A DNA stretch of 24,822 bases, taken from CAIPAT01 sp037144075. GTDB lineage: Bacteria; Verrucomicrobiota; Lentisphaeria; Victivallales; Victivallaceae. The notes under the pieces were generated by a model, which was not told where the DNA came from, did no database searches, and was given only the letters and a program-made list of their open reading frames with translations. The position numbers and the translations under genes were made by a program. The stretch's first letter is position 1, and each line of letters starts with the position of its first letter. The stretch lies in the NCBI GenBank assembly GCA_037144075.1, contig JBAWXM010000034.1:1-24822 (forward strand), written 5' to 3'. Of this stretch, positions 14,787-22,245 are shown one piece after another.

Positions 14787-15455
14787 CTATTTGTCGTTTT
14801 TGTGATTATTTTTTTGCGATGGTAGCATATCCTTTTTTACCGACAGCGATAATATTTTGTCAAGATATTTGGGAACGGCTCCCTTTGATTTTTTCATAAG
14901 CGTCTGATAAATTTCATGGTCAGGAGCTTTGCCTATTCTTTTACTGATAAGGCCTTCAATATGCTTCCACAGTTCAACGGTCAGAAGAACATCATAGAGC
15001 GCACGGTGACATTTCCCTTCATCCGGTCGAGGAAGATTCAGGTGATCTGCCAGTATTGAAAGCTTGTGCCTTGGTGAATCCAGAATCAGGCGGCGTGACA
15101 GCTTCATCGTGCAAAAGAATGTGCGGTCATGGGCAATACCTGCGCGCCCCATCTCGGCATGGTAGAAGCTGGAATCAAACGTAGCATTATGCGCAACACA
15201 ATGACGGTCGCCAATGAAATCCTTCAACTTCGGCATGATAGCTTCCGGCTTGGGTTTATCTTTAAGCATCGCATCAGTTATTCCGGTTAAATCCGTAATG
15301 ATAAACGGCAGACGGTAGCCCGGATACATAAGTTCAACAAACGATTCAGCGACCTCGCCATTTCTGACGATTACCGCCGCAACTTCGATGATTCGACAAT
15401 AGTCCGCGCTGAGCCCAGTTGTCTCAAAGTCGATCACTGCAAATTCATTAAACAT
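14787..15455 (-). CDS. DnaQ-like 3'-5' exonuclease, 222 aa
   Basis: The best start is ATG at 15455 after CAGGTG; TTG at 15458 is an alternative. It belongs to the DEDDh exonuclease family: FAVIDFETTGL gives Asp9 and Glu11 of motif I, CVAHNATFDSSF gives the motif II Asp, and CHRALYDVLLTVELW gives the His and Asp of motif III, so the active site is complete. It resembles the epsilon proofreading subunit or a stand-alone DnaQ exonuclease with a 45-residue C-terminal extension. It sits alone between a DUF4145-like gene and a long intergenic stretch. About 70-105 bp upstream is the sequence block shared with 6638-6670. Its role could be repair or defence. Confidence 0.9.
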   Translation of the reverse strand: MFNEFAVIDFETTGLSADYCRIIEVAAVIVRNGEVAESFVELMYPGYRLPFIITDLTGITDAMLKDKPKPEAIMPKLKDFIGDRHCVAHNATFDSSFYHAEMGRAGIAHDRTFFCTMKLSRRLILDSPRHKLSILADHLNLPRPDEGKCHRALYDVLLTVELWKHIEGLISKRIGKAPDHEIYQTLMKKSKGAVPKYLDKILSLSVKKDMLPSQKNNHKNDK

Positions 15456-15525
15456 CAAGCACCTGATTTCAAATCTGGTTATATTTCACATCTCAAAATA
15501 TAACAGCATATTTATGTTCTGCCAA

Positions 15526-15559
15526 CCGGAATAATAAAAGCTGTCAAAATTATACTGAG
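15526..15559. repeat. Conserved intergenic block, copy 2
   Basis: CCGGAATAATAAAAGCTGTC, then AAAATTATACTGAG, resembles 6638-6670. On the minus strand it includes TATAAT and TTGACA and lies upstream of the exonuclease gene, so a promoter is likely. Confidence 0.5.
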
Positions 15560-15878
15560 TCCATTTTGTTTCATTTATTTGCTGGAAATGCTGGTCCGTT
15601 TTCTATCAAGGCTGCTTTGATTTTGCCGTCCAGGGGAGTAGGTAACCCCCCCATTGAAAACGGCTTTTTTATAGGTACTCTTAAAAATCTGAAAATATTG
15701 ATTGCACCTGCCTTCTGCCGATTGCCAATTAACATTTTGAATCAGGAACAGGGATGGAACGGAAACGCCTGTAAAATTCAATGGCAAGCCGTTTGCGGAC
15801 AATTTAAAGCCCACTTCGTCGGATAATGGGCATTCGCCATACAGATTCAATTCCGCTCTCTTTCAGGATAAAAGACGG

Positions 15879-15906
15879 TTGCACGGCATTTGTTATATGC
15901 TATCTT
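15879..15906 (+). promoter_or_regulatory. Promoter of the acidic protein gene
   Basis: TTGCAC, a 16-bp spacer and TATCTT, 42 bp before the start codon. This is a near-canonical sigma-70 arrangement. Confidence 0.5.
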
Positions 15907-15947
15907 AATGGTATTATTGAACACTATCTATACCAAGGGAAAATAAA

Positions 15948-16172
15948 ATGCATGATGATAATGCCTTTGATGATGAAGAGCTTTTTACCGAAGACGGAGA
16001 ATTAAAGGATGAATATATCGCAGACGATCCAGAATCTGAAGAAAATGACAACGATGAGAATAACGGTGATGATGACGACGATGGCTATGACGATGATATG
16101 GGAATGGTTGAAGACGAAGAAGGTAATTTGGTTTATCCGGAAGATAACGATCCGTCGAATGATGATTTTTAA
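15948..16172 (+). CDS. Extremely acidic 74-aa protein
   Basis: ATG at 15948 follows AAGGGAAAATAAA. By count, 23 Asp and 13 Glu make up almost half of the protein, with one Lys, one His and no Arg, giving a very large negative charge. There is no signal peptide or membrane segment. A good promoter lies upstream and an intrinsic terminator downstream, so it is an independent single-gene unit and the frame is probably real. Such composition occurs in DNA-mimic proteins that block restriction enzymes or nucleoid proteins, and this one lies in a restriction/nuclease/helicase cluster. It also occurs in low-complexity metal-binding or disordered proteins, so the DNA-mimic idea is only a guess. Confidence 0.75.
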   Translation: MHDDNAFDDEELFTEDGELKDEYIADDPESEENDNDENNGDDDDDGYDDDMGMVEDEEGNLVYPEDNDPSNDDF

Positions 16173-16193
16173 TTAATGTTTCAGATTTACAAT

Positions 16194-16227
16194 GCTGCAT
16201 TCTTGATGAATTTTCATGCAGCTTTTT
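16194..16227 (+). terminator. Intrinsic terminator of the acidic protein gene
   Basis: GCTGCAT pairs with ATGCAGC across a 15-nt loop, followed by TTTTT, about 20 bp after the stop codon. Confidence 0.75.
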
Positions 16228-16268
16228 CGGCAATAAAAACTCAGCCAACACCATTATAAGAGGACTGT

Positions 16269-16295
16269 GGGCAATGCACTTGCCCCCCTCTTTTT
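16269..16295 (+). terminator. Second, back-up terminator
   Basis: GGGCAA-TGCAC-TTGCCC followed by CCCTCTTTTT. It lies between the acidic gene and the convergent helicase gene. Confidence 0.5.
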
Positions 16296-16326
16296 GATGA
16301 TTCTACCCTCTGCAATCAAGCAGTAT

Positions 16327-18258
16327 TTAAGATTTTGGAATATGCAAATTGGCGGGCTTGATTTCCCGTATCAGGCCAAGAGTTATTTCAGACAAGAACC
16401 TTGACGGACGCAACGGAATATTTTTATAATCCAGCCCATTGGCACTTGTCAAAATCAACCCGCGTTTCGCTCTGCTAAAAGCAACATATGCCAATCTCCG
16501 TTCCTCCTCCATTTCGGTTTCACTGGAAATCCTTGATGACGGGAACTTATCTTCGTTCAGGCCGCAAACTATAATGTACGGAAATTCCAAACCCTTGCAG
16601 GAATGTATAGTCATCAGTTTCACACTGTTCGGATGCGTTTCATCCGTCATTTCAGCATAAAGTGCGACCCCTGCCAGATATTCCGCAATTTCCAATGTAC
16701 CGCCAGCCGTTTCTTCCTGTCTTGTCACTGACTGCTTCAACTCCATGACATTCTCTATCCGGTCACTGTCCAGATCATATCGCAAAGCTTTTTCATACCC
16801 GGTTTTGTTCAGAATCTCATCTATAGCCTTGGAGGTAGATAACTCTCCGATCCTGGATTTAACGGTATTCAATATCGCCACAAATTGAATAATTTCCGGG
16901 AATTTTAGCGGTGGCTGACCAACGCAAGCATTTAGCGCCTGAAGTAGTGTGACTTTATTATCCCGTGCATATTTTTTAAGAAATTCGATGCGCATCGTGC
17001 CCATTTTCCGGGATGGTTTATTGATAATCCGGAGAAGAGAAATATCGTCGCCGTAAACCAGTACTTTCAAAAAAGCCAGGACATCCTTAATTTCAAGCCG
17101 TTCGTAAAACGCGGTTCCCTTGACAACAGTGTATGGGATTCTAGATTGAATGAACGACTCCTCAAGCTGTCGGCTAATATAACTGGAGCGATATAGAACC
17201 GCAATATCTGAAAACTCTGCATGGTGGTCAGTCTTTAGCGTTTCAATGGAATCGGCAATAAAATGCGCTTCGTCGTAAATATTTCTCGCGCCATAATGAA
17301 TAACTTTATTCTTACCAATGATTTCCGGAATCAGTGGTTTGTCAATCCTGTTACTATTATTTTTAATCAGGGCATTGCATACCTCAAGAATGCTGGAATT
17401 TGACCGGTAATTCGTTTTCAGTAAAAACGTCTGAGTTCCAGGGAATTGCGTCTCAAAATCGTTGATGAAGGAAATATTCGATCCGCGCCAGGAGTAAATC
17501 GTTTGGTCAGGGTCTCCTACGACAAACAGATTCTTATGCTTACCTTGAAGCAGAAAAATCAGATCATACTGCGCCTGATTCACGTCCTGGAATTCATCGA
17601 CCTGGATATACTGGAACCGGTTCTGCCAGTATTCCAGCAAATCGGCATGATGCCTTAAAATATGCAACGTGAAGAGTAATAAATCGTCAAAATCCAGACA
17701 CATGGATTCTTTTTGTTTTTGCAAATAACACGCGAATACTTTATTCTTCGGATTATTTAAATCCAGGGGAAGACCAAGCATTGTTGAACTTGGAATATAT
17801 TCGATTCTATTTTTCAGACCGGAAATGTATGCGATCATTTCAGCCAGCGGGAAAGCATGTGAAGAAATATTGTTTTCTGCATATATTTCACGAATGATTT
17901 TTAACTGTTCGCTCCCATCTATAATCATGAAATTATTCGGATAATTCAGAAGATGAACGTGGCCTAATAAAAATTTGTAACAGAACCCGTGAAAGGTGCT
18001 GATCGTGGAATCAAGGCGGTAGCCTAACAGCGCAGTTACTCGCTCCCGCATTTCGTTCGCGGCTTTGTTCGTAAAAGTTACACAAAGAATCTTCTTCGGG
18101 TCAATTCCATTGACCTTAACTATGTAAATTAACCGACTAATCAGGACTTTGGTTTTACCAGTTCCTGGTCCGGCGATTACCCTTACGTAACCGTCAATAG
18201 TCGTAACACTCAGGGTCTGTTCAGGGTTCAGATTATGCAAAATTTCATCCGTTGTCAT
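16327..18258 (-). CDS. UvrD/PcrA-type (SF1A) DNA helicase, 643 aa
   Basis: I start it at ATG 18258, after AAGGAG, giving MTTDEILHNLNPEQ. A longer frame to 18414 adds 52 residues without family resemblance. It has the Q motif LNPEQ, Walker A AGPGTGKTK (29-37), ILCVTFTNKAANEMRERV (motif Ia), VDEFQDVNQAQYD (motif II), GDPDQTIYSWRGS (motif III), LLKTNYRSN (motif IV), LMTIHSCKGLEFPYIIVCGL (motif V) and RRLAYVAFSRAKRGL (motif VI). It is a complete ATP-driven 3'-5' helicase but shorter than housekeeping UvrD (about 720), lacking the usual long C-terminal tail. It may be a second, accessory helicase in the island, and standalone UvrD-like helicases do occur in defence loci. It has no operon partner on its strand. 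Confidence 0.92.
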   Translation of the reverse strand: MTTDEILHNLNPEQTLSVTTIDGYVRVIAGPGTGKTKVLISRLIYIVKVNGIDPKKILCVTFTNKAANEMRERVTALLGYRLDSTISTFHGFCYKFLLGHVHLLNYPNNFMIIDGSEQLKIIREIYAENNISSHAFPLAEMIAYISGLKNRIEYIPSSTMLGLPLDLNNPKNKVFACYLQKQKESMCLDFDDLLLFTLHILRHHADLLEYWQNRFQYIQVDEFQDVNQAQYDLIFLLQGKHKNLFVVGDPDQTIYSWRGSNISFINDFETQFPGTQTFLLKTNYRSNSSILEVCNALIKNNSNRIDKPLIPEIIGKNKVIHYGARNIYDEAHFIADSIETLKTDHHAEFSDIAVLYRSSYISRQLEESFIQSRIPYTVVKGTAFYERLEIKDVLAFLKVLVYGDDISLLRIINKPSRKMGTMRIEFLKKYARDNKVTLLQALNACVGQPPLKFPEIIQFVAILNTVKSRIGELSTSKAIDEILNKTGYEKALRYDLDSDRIENVMELKQSVTRQEETAGGTLEIAEYLAGVALYAEMTDETHPNSVKLMTIHSCKGLEFPYIIVCGLNEDKFPSSRISSETEMEEERRLAYVAFSRAKRGLILTSANGLDYKNIPLRPSRFLSEITLGLIREIKPANLHIPKS

Positions 18259-18580
18259 TATGGACTCCTTGTCATGGATTATTTTGAAAGAACCGAAAAT
18301 TGGTTTGGATACATAAAAATATTTACAGTGAGTTTTTTTAAACAGGAATGGAATGAAAGGGTTGGAATATATTTTGCATTTCATGCATCGGATATAAAAT
18401 ATGAAAGTTTTCATTGATGACTGAATGATGGTAAAAAGAATGCGATAGCTCAGTCGGTTAACAGCTCAGGAGAACAGTAAAAGCCTCACCTGTACTACCT
18501 GTCAGGGAAGGCTTAAATCAATGCTGGCGACAAGGTGTAAAGTCAATTTGAGATTGAATATTTAACTTCATCGGAATCCA
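18259..18580. other. Intergenic region with tRNA-like D-arm fragment
   Basis: At 18442-18465 the plus strand reads GCGATAGCTCAGTCGGTTAA, which looks like the 5' half of a tRNA, but no anticodon arm or T-arm follows. AAGCCT/AGGCTT can close a hairpin at about 18481-18515. It may be a relic of an earlier insertion; no gene is seen. Confidence 0.35.
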
Positions 18581-18661
18581 TTATCGCCAGATAATTTTAA
18601 TGATGAAAATGATAACGGATATTAACGTAGCCAGACATATAGCGGCGAATACATATAGCAT
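18581..18661 (-). CDS. 26-aa single-pass membrane peptide
   Basis: It is found by reading after a very strong AAGGAGG site, 25 bp beyond the stop of the replication protein gene. The peptide is almost entirely one hydrophobic helix (FAAICLATLISVIIFIIKII) ending in Trp-Arg. It differs in sequence from the three 34-37-aa membrane peptides elsewhere in the window. It is probably co-transcribed with the gene before it. Small peptides of this kind in mobile elements include type I toxins and holin-like peptides; the role here is unknown. Confidence 0.6.
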   Translation of the reverse strand: MLYVFAAICLATLISVIIFIIKIIWR

Positions 18662-18685
18662 TTTACCTCCTTGTTGATGAAATGA

Positions 18686-19348
18686 TTATTCTTGCTTCGG
18701 TAGACGAGTGAAACCGAATTCTCGCTGACCATGCGGGGCGTTCCCCTTAGTGGCTATTTTACTTTGATAATTTAACCAATTCAGAGCGTTTTCAAACTGC
18801 TCATCGGCATGTGGTTTATCGCGTCTGATTTTAATGACAGAACTTTTTTTTTGATTGTACTCAGCCTGTTTGTCATACTTCTCTGAATCAGGAGGCTCGC
18901 AGTGCGCATGACCTGGACTGAAGACCCCGCCAGACTGTTTATGCAGGAGCCGACCAAGATGTTTAGCATGACCGAATCCAGACTGAGTTTTGGAACCGTC
19001 GGCAATAATGCCGATATGGTAATGGGCACGCTGCTCTTCTGCTACTGAAACAGTATTATCAACGGACTCTCTTACCCAGCCAATCTGGGCTTCAGTACCT
19101 TTATTCTTCAATCCTTTTTTTAATACTTCCAATGCCTTACTGATAGATTTGTTTGCTTGAGTCGGATCTAGTTCTTCCGGGGTTGATACTATTATGTGAG
19201 CAACGGCAACCTGAGAGTATTTGCGGTTCATATATTGAAGGCGATCATTATATGCTTGGAGGATATTTAAAATATAAGGTTGATTATTACCGGTGTGAAT
19301 TGGATGACCATCAAAATCTGAATCTTGTGTGATTTTCTGGCGTGACAT
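18686..19348 (-). CDS. YagK/YfjJ (inovirus Gp2-like) replication protein, 220 aa
   Basis: ATG at 19348 follows CAGGAAA with about 10-nt spacing. The central part has RAHYHIGIIADGS, an H-Y-H-like metal-binding motif with hydrophobic flanks. The C-terminal part, ALNWLNYQSKIATKGNAPHG, then REFGFTRLP, matches the closing YLxK...R-x-FG-xSR pattern of the YagK/YfjJ family found in inovirus replication proteins and in cryptic prophages. The HxH fold of that family is similar to rolling-circle replication initiators. It is located in the mobile element downstream of the RepA-like ATPase, and a large hairpin lies between the two. It probably starts element replication, which is inference from family and context. 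Confidence 0.75.
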   Translation of the reverse strand: MSRQKITQDSDFDGHPIHTGNNQPYILNILQAYNDRLQYMNRKYSQVAVAHIIVSTPEELDPTQANKSISKALEVLKKGLKNKGTEAQIGWVRESVDNTVSVAEEQRAHYHIGIIADGSKTQSGFGHAKHLGRLLHKQSGGVFSPGHAHCEPPDSEKYDKQAEYNQKKSSVIKIRRDKPHADEQFENALNWLNYQSKIATKGNAPHGQREFGFTRLPKQE

Positions 19349-19773
19349 AATAAAATTTCCTGTGGTTTGTTTTTATTGTTTTTCTCTGAAAAACAACTGG
19401 GGGAGTAATTCGTTATTTAAATTTATGAAATGGATTGACTGCTCAGAATATATTTCTCTTTATATTTACTTCTTCTTATACTCTTTCTATTACCAGAATA
19501 GTCGTTGTGCTGAAGAGTTTTAAATAATGGCGAGTATTCCGAAGAAAGAAGGGCAGCAGTTTTTCTTAATTAATCCATTCTCATAGATATGATTGTACGG
19601 ATGTGAAAAATGAATTACTATCATAATCATATATACAGAGACCACTTTTAGACATCACCCGCCATGCACAGATTGTCAGCAAGATGCCGTAACGCTGAGG
19701 CCTGCAAGAACATCAAGCCACGGAGCCCGCAATCCGTGGCTTGATGTATCCGCATGACATCTTTGCAGACATG
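19349..19773. other. Intergenic region with a large hairpin
   Basis: No gene is seen. The main feature is the perfect 13-bp hairpin at 19711-19746. The rest is AT-rich and could include the promoter of the replication protein gene or an origin. Confidence 0.5.
19711..19746. repeat. Perfect 13-bp stem-loop, origin or terminator
   Basis: CATCAAGCCACGG, loop AGCCCGCAAT, then the exact reverse complement. There is no T-run on either side, so it does not look like a usual terminator. It lies between two replication genes, where a rolling-circle origin or single-strand origin hairpin would be plausible. Confidence 0.55.
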
Positions 19774-21900
19774 TTAATCTCTATGGTTAATTTCATAGTA
19801 TTTATTTTTAACATGCGGGGCCTTACTTGGTGTCTTTGTGGTCTCGCCGAGCGCTCGCTTCAAGTCCTTTACTGAAGACAGCGAGAACCCTGTTTCCAAG
19901 GCAATCTGAGGACCGTTTTTACCTTGCAACAGAAGTCTTTTAACGATAACCTTCTTCTTGGTTCTGGTTAGCCCTGTTTCAACTGAATGCCAGACCGGGC
20001 AACGTGCCGCGGGATCAAGCGTCATACTAAATTTATTTTTCAGCTTTTCAAAAACCTTATGACTCTGGCTTACTTCAATTGACATTGAGATGTCAGATGG
20101 GTTTACGGATTCTATTTTTTCAACACTAATGCAATTGTTTATGCGCAGCGCGTTAATCAGGCGATTTGAATTTTTATCTCCAAGTCGTCCAGGCGGAATG
20201 AGCCAGACGGAATAGCCTCTAAACTGCATCGACGAAAGCCAATCGTTAAGGCAATCCACGTCCGAAGGATTCCGATATAGAGATTGCAATTCAAGAAGAT
20301 TGTCCCAGACGATTAATGACATATCGTGTCCTTGGTCTCGTAATAATTTAAGTTGCAGATTTGTATATGTAATCCAGTCGTCAATCTTGAAACCACTGAC
20401 CTGGTTGGCTGCGCTAATCCCCCAGAATTGGTCATAGTAAATTGTTTTTCCAATGGGATCGTCTACCGTCACTCCTTTTTTCCGAATGGGATAGGATTTT
20501 GCCTGTAAATTCACAAGTAAAGCCATTGCTCCTTGATGAATATGAAGAGGCATATCCTCTGGGGATATGTGGTTTTCGATTTTTGTTACATTACCTTTTA
20601 TATGTGTTTTGAAGTGGATATCCATCGTTTGCCACAAAGATCCGTCAGGCTGTTCGCCAAAGATATATAACACTTTTTTGGGTACCGTGGCTCTCCATCC
20701 CAAAAACAGGCCACTGCCTTGTGATATCGCCCATGCCATTGCGGTGGATAAAATTGTCTTACCAGACAACGGAGGGCCGCGAAAAATGGTTATTTCCCGA
20801 GGCATGACAATCGGGGTCAGAAGTGGCGTCGGTTTACAGGACGCTGCTTGAAATAATTTTAAAAATTTCTGTTCAGGTTCGCGAAGTACAGTCTTATCTT
20901 GATCCGCAAGCGCCTCCTTATTCACAATGCGCGGAAAACCTAAAAAATATCCAATCTTAGGAAGCTGCGGCATAACATCTGTCAGGAAAGAGACAAGCTT
21001 GAGTTGAATTCCCTCCTCTTCAAATTTCTTTGCAACCGCTAACGCGTTTCGGTATGTCTCTCCGCCAGTGAATCCGGAATGATTGAAAATTAAGTAATAA
21101 AGTTTGCGTCCACGAAACTCATTTAAGGCCTTTTTGCTTAGCGCATCTATTCCACCGATCCACGATACGAAGTCAACTTCAATACGGGAAAGCCGCGCTT
21201 TCGTCTGATTTTCATGTGCGGCTAAAATCGAATCTGTAAGGATAACCAGATTTTTTTTATTTTCTCGTAAAAAATCAAAATTATATATTCGTTGTATGTC
21301 AAATGGAATATAAAGAGCACACTTAGATTTGAGCTGTTGAAAGAAACTGATCGGCAACAGTCTTGTGTCTACCGCAGAGTTTATTATACCAAGTCGTCCA
21401 ATAACAAAATGATTAATATCGTAAAAAAAATAATCGAATTGATTAATATTCGAGCCGCTCAATGGCATCCGCTGAATACCCGACGTCTCTGGATTTATAT
21501 CCCTATCAAAATCGTCAGATACGGAAAATATATTCAACAGCTTTATTTCAGCCTCATCAATAGAAATTCCATGAATATTAGCGTAAAATTCGATCAAGGG
21601 CGTAGAAACATGATTACTGTCAAAAGTTGACTGGAAAAGTTTATCGTTTATCCAGATATTGCGCCACTCTATGATATTGTATTCCTGACGATCATCGCCT
21701 TTACCCATCGTGTCTGTTCTGCCGTTTGGAAGCCATTTCAAAAGCAATTTATCGTCATAAAGTGTACCCGCCAATTTCAATTCAAGCTTACTGCGGCGTA
21801 TCAGCCGAGCTTCTTCATTAAAATCTCTATGCACGGATGCGGCACTGGTATCGAATGAGTGTCGCAGATATTCTAAAATGAAATCGTCATCCTTACTCAT
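19774..21900 (-). CDS. RepA-like ATPase with Toprim-like N-terminal region, 708 aa
   Basis: ATG at 21900 follows AGAGAAT. Residues about 190-310 resemble a Toprim domain (NLVILTDSILAAHENQ, later FRGRKLYYLIFNHSGFTGG), but the usual acidic Glu and DxD residues are not in place, so catalysis may be lost. Residues about 365-545 form a RecA-type ATPase with Walker A GPPLSGKT (375-382) and Walker B SLIVWDN (about 528-534), like hexameric RepA/Twinkle helicases. Residues about 650-690 hold a helix-turn-helix (QGKNGPQIALETGFSLSSVK). It is probably the replicative helicase of the mobile element. Three 10-bp repeats lie just upstream at 21944-21973. Confidence 0.8.
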   Translation of the reverse strand: MSKDDDFILEYLRHSFDTSAASVHRDFNEEARLIRRSKLELKLAGTLYDDKLLLKWLPNGRTDTMGKGDDRQEYNIIEWRNIWINDKLFQSTFDSNHVSTPLIEFYANIHGISIDEAEIKLLNIFSVSDDFDRDINPETSGIQRMPLSGSNINQFDYFFYDINHFVIGRLGIINSAVDTRLLPISFFQQLKSKCALYIPFDIQRIYNFDFLRENKKNLVILTDSILAAHENQTKARLSRIEVDFVSWIGGIDALSKKALNEFRGRKLYYLIFNHSGFTGGETYRNALAVAKKFEEEGIQLKLVSFLTDVMPQLPKIGYFLGFPRIVNKEALADQDKTVLREPEQKFLKLFQAASCKPTPLLTPIVMPREITIFRGPPLSGKTILSTAMAWAISQGSGLFLGWRATVPKKVLYIFGEQPDGSLWQTMDIHFKTHIKGNVTKIENHISPEDMPLHIHQGAMALLVNLQAKSYPIRKKGVTVDDPIGKTIYYDQFWGISAANQVSGFKIDDWITYTNLQLKLLRDQGHDMSLIVWDNLLELQSLYRNPSDVDCLNDWLSSMQFRGYSVWLIPPGRLGDKNSNRLINALRINNCISVEKIESVNPSDISMSIEVSQSHKVFEKLKNKFSMTLDPAARCPVWHSVETGLTRTKKKVIVKRLLLQGKNGPQIALETGFSLSSVKDLKRALGETTKTPSKAPHVKNKYYEINHRD

Positions 21901-21943
21901 ACATGATTCTCTATTTTTATTTAAGCTTATATCGGGTATTATT

Positions 21944-21973
21944 AAGTTACGATAAGTTATATTAAGTTATATA
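21944..21973. repeat. Three 10-bp iteron-like repeats upstream of RepA-like gene
   Basis: AAGTTA recurs at 21944, 21954 and 21964, one helical turn apart, in AT-rich DNA 44 bp before the start codon. The spacing suits binding of an initiator on one face of DNA, so an origin or an autoregulatory operator is likely. Confidence 0.55.
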
Positions 21974-22245
21974 AAATGCAAGTATAAATACTATTTTTGG
22001 GGGATGGTTCATATCTGCGGATTGATTTAATAATGTCGAAGTGGTTCCGAAACTGGATGCATTTAAAAATGGTTTTCAGTTTCCTGTTATTTTGCTGCCC
22101 TGACTGATAAATTCCATAAACGCTCAATCCTGAAGCACAACTTATGTTGTGCTTCAGGTTGTATTCAGACTGCAAATATCTCTGATTCCGTCCAGTATTT
22201 CCATCGAGCCTATGGTAAAATTCGCTGGTTATTTCACTTATGAAA
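21974..22245. other. Gap between integrase end and RepA-like gene
   Basis: No gene is supported; one short minus-strand frame has no ribosome binding site. The stretch contains the hairpin at 22129-22158. Confidence 0.5.
22129..22158. terminator. 13-bp perfect hairpin after the integrase gene
   Basis: CCTGAAGCACAAC, a 4-nt loop TTAT, then the exact reverse complement. It lies 88 bp beyond the integrase stop. The T-run is weak, so it may be a terminator or a protein site. Confidence 0.5.

Larger units (their letters stand above)
15459..15947. other. Intergenic region with possible gene remnant
   Basis: It holds the shared block at 15526-15559. A minus-strand frame (15575-15850, TTG start, no good ribosome binding site) encodes a protein-like stretch with NGLPLNFTGVSVPSLFLIQN but no recognisable family. 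It may be a decayed gene. A plus-strand frame overlaps it and looks less likely. Confidence 0.35.

Noticed and set aside
15566..15826. Plus-strand protein gene
   Set aside because: The start is a TTG without ribosome binding site, there is no family resemblance, and it overlaps an equally weak minus-strand frame.
16327..18414. Longer 695-aa version of the helicase
   Set aside because: The extra 52 residues do not resemble the family, and a strong ribosome binding site precedes the ATG at 18258.
18442..18465. tRNA gene
   Set aside because: Only a D-arm-like stretch is present. No matching acceptor end, anticodon arm or T-arm follows within 100 bp.
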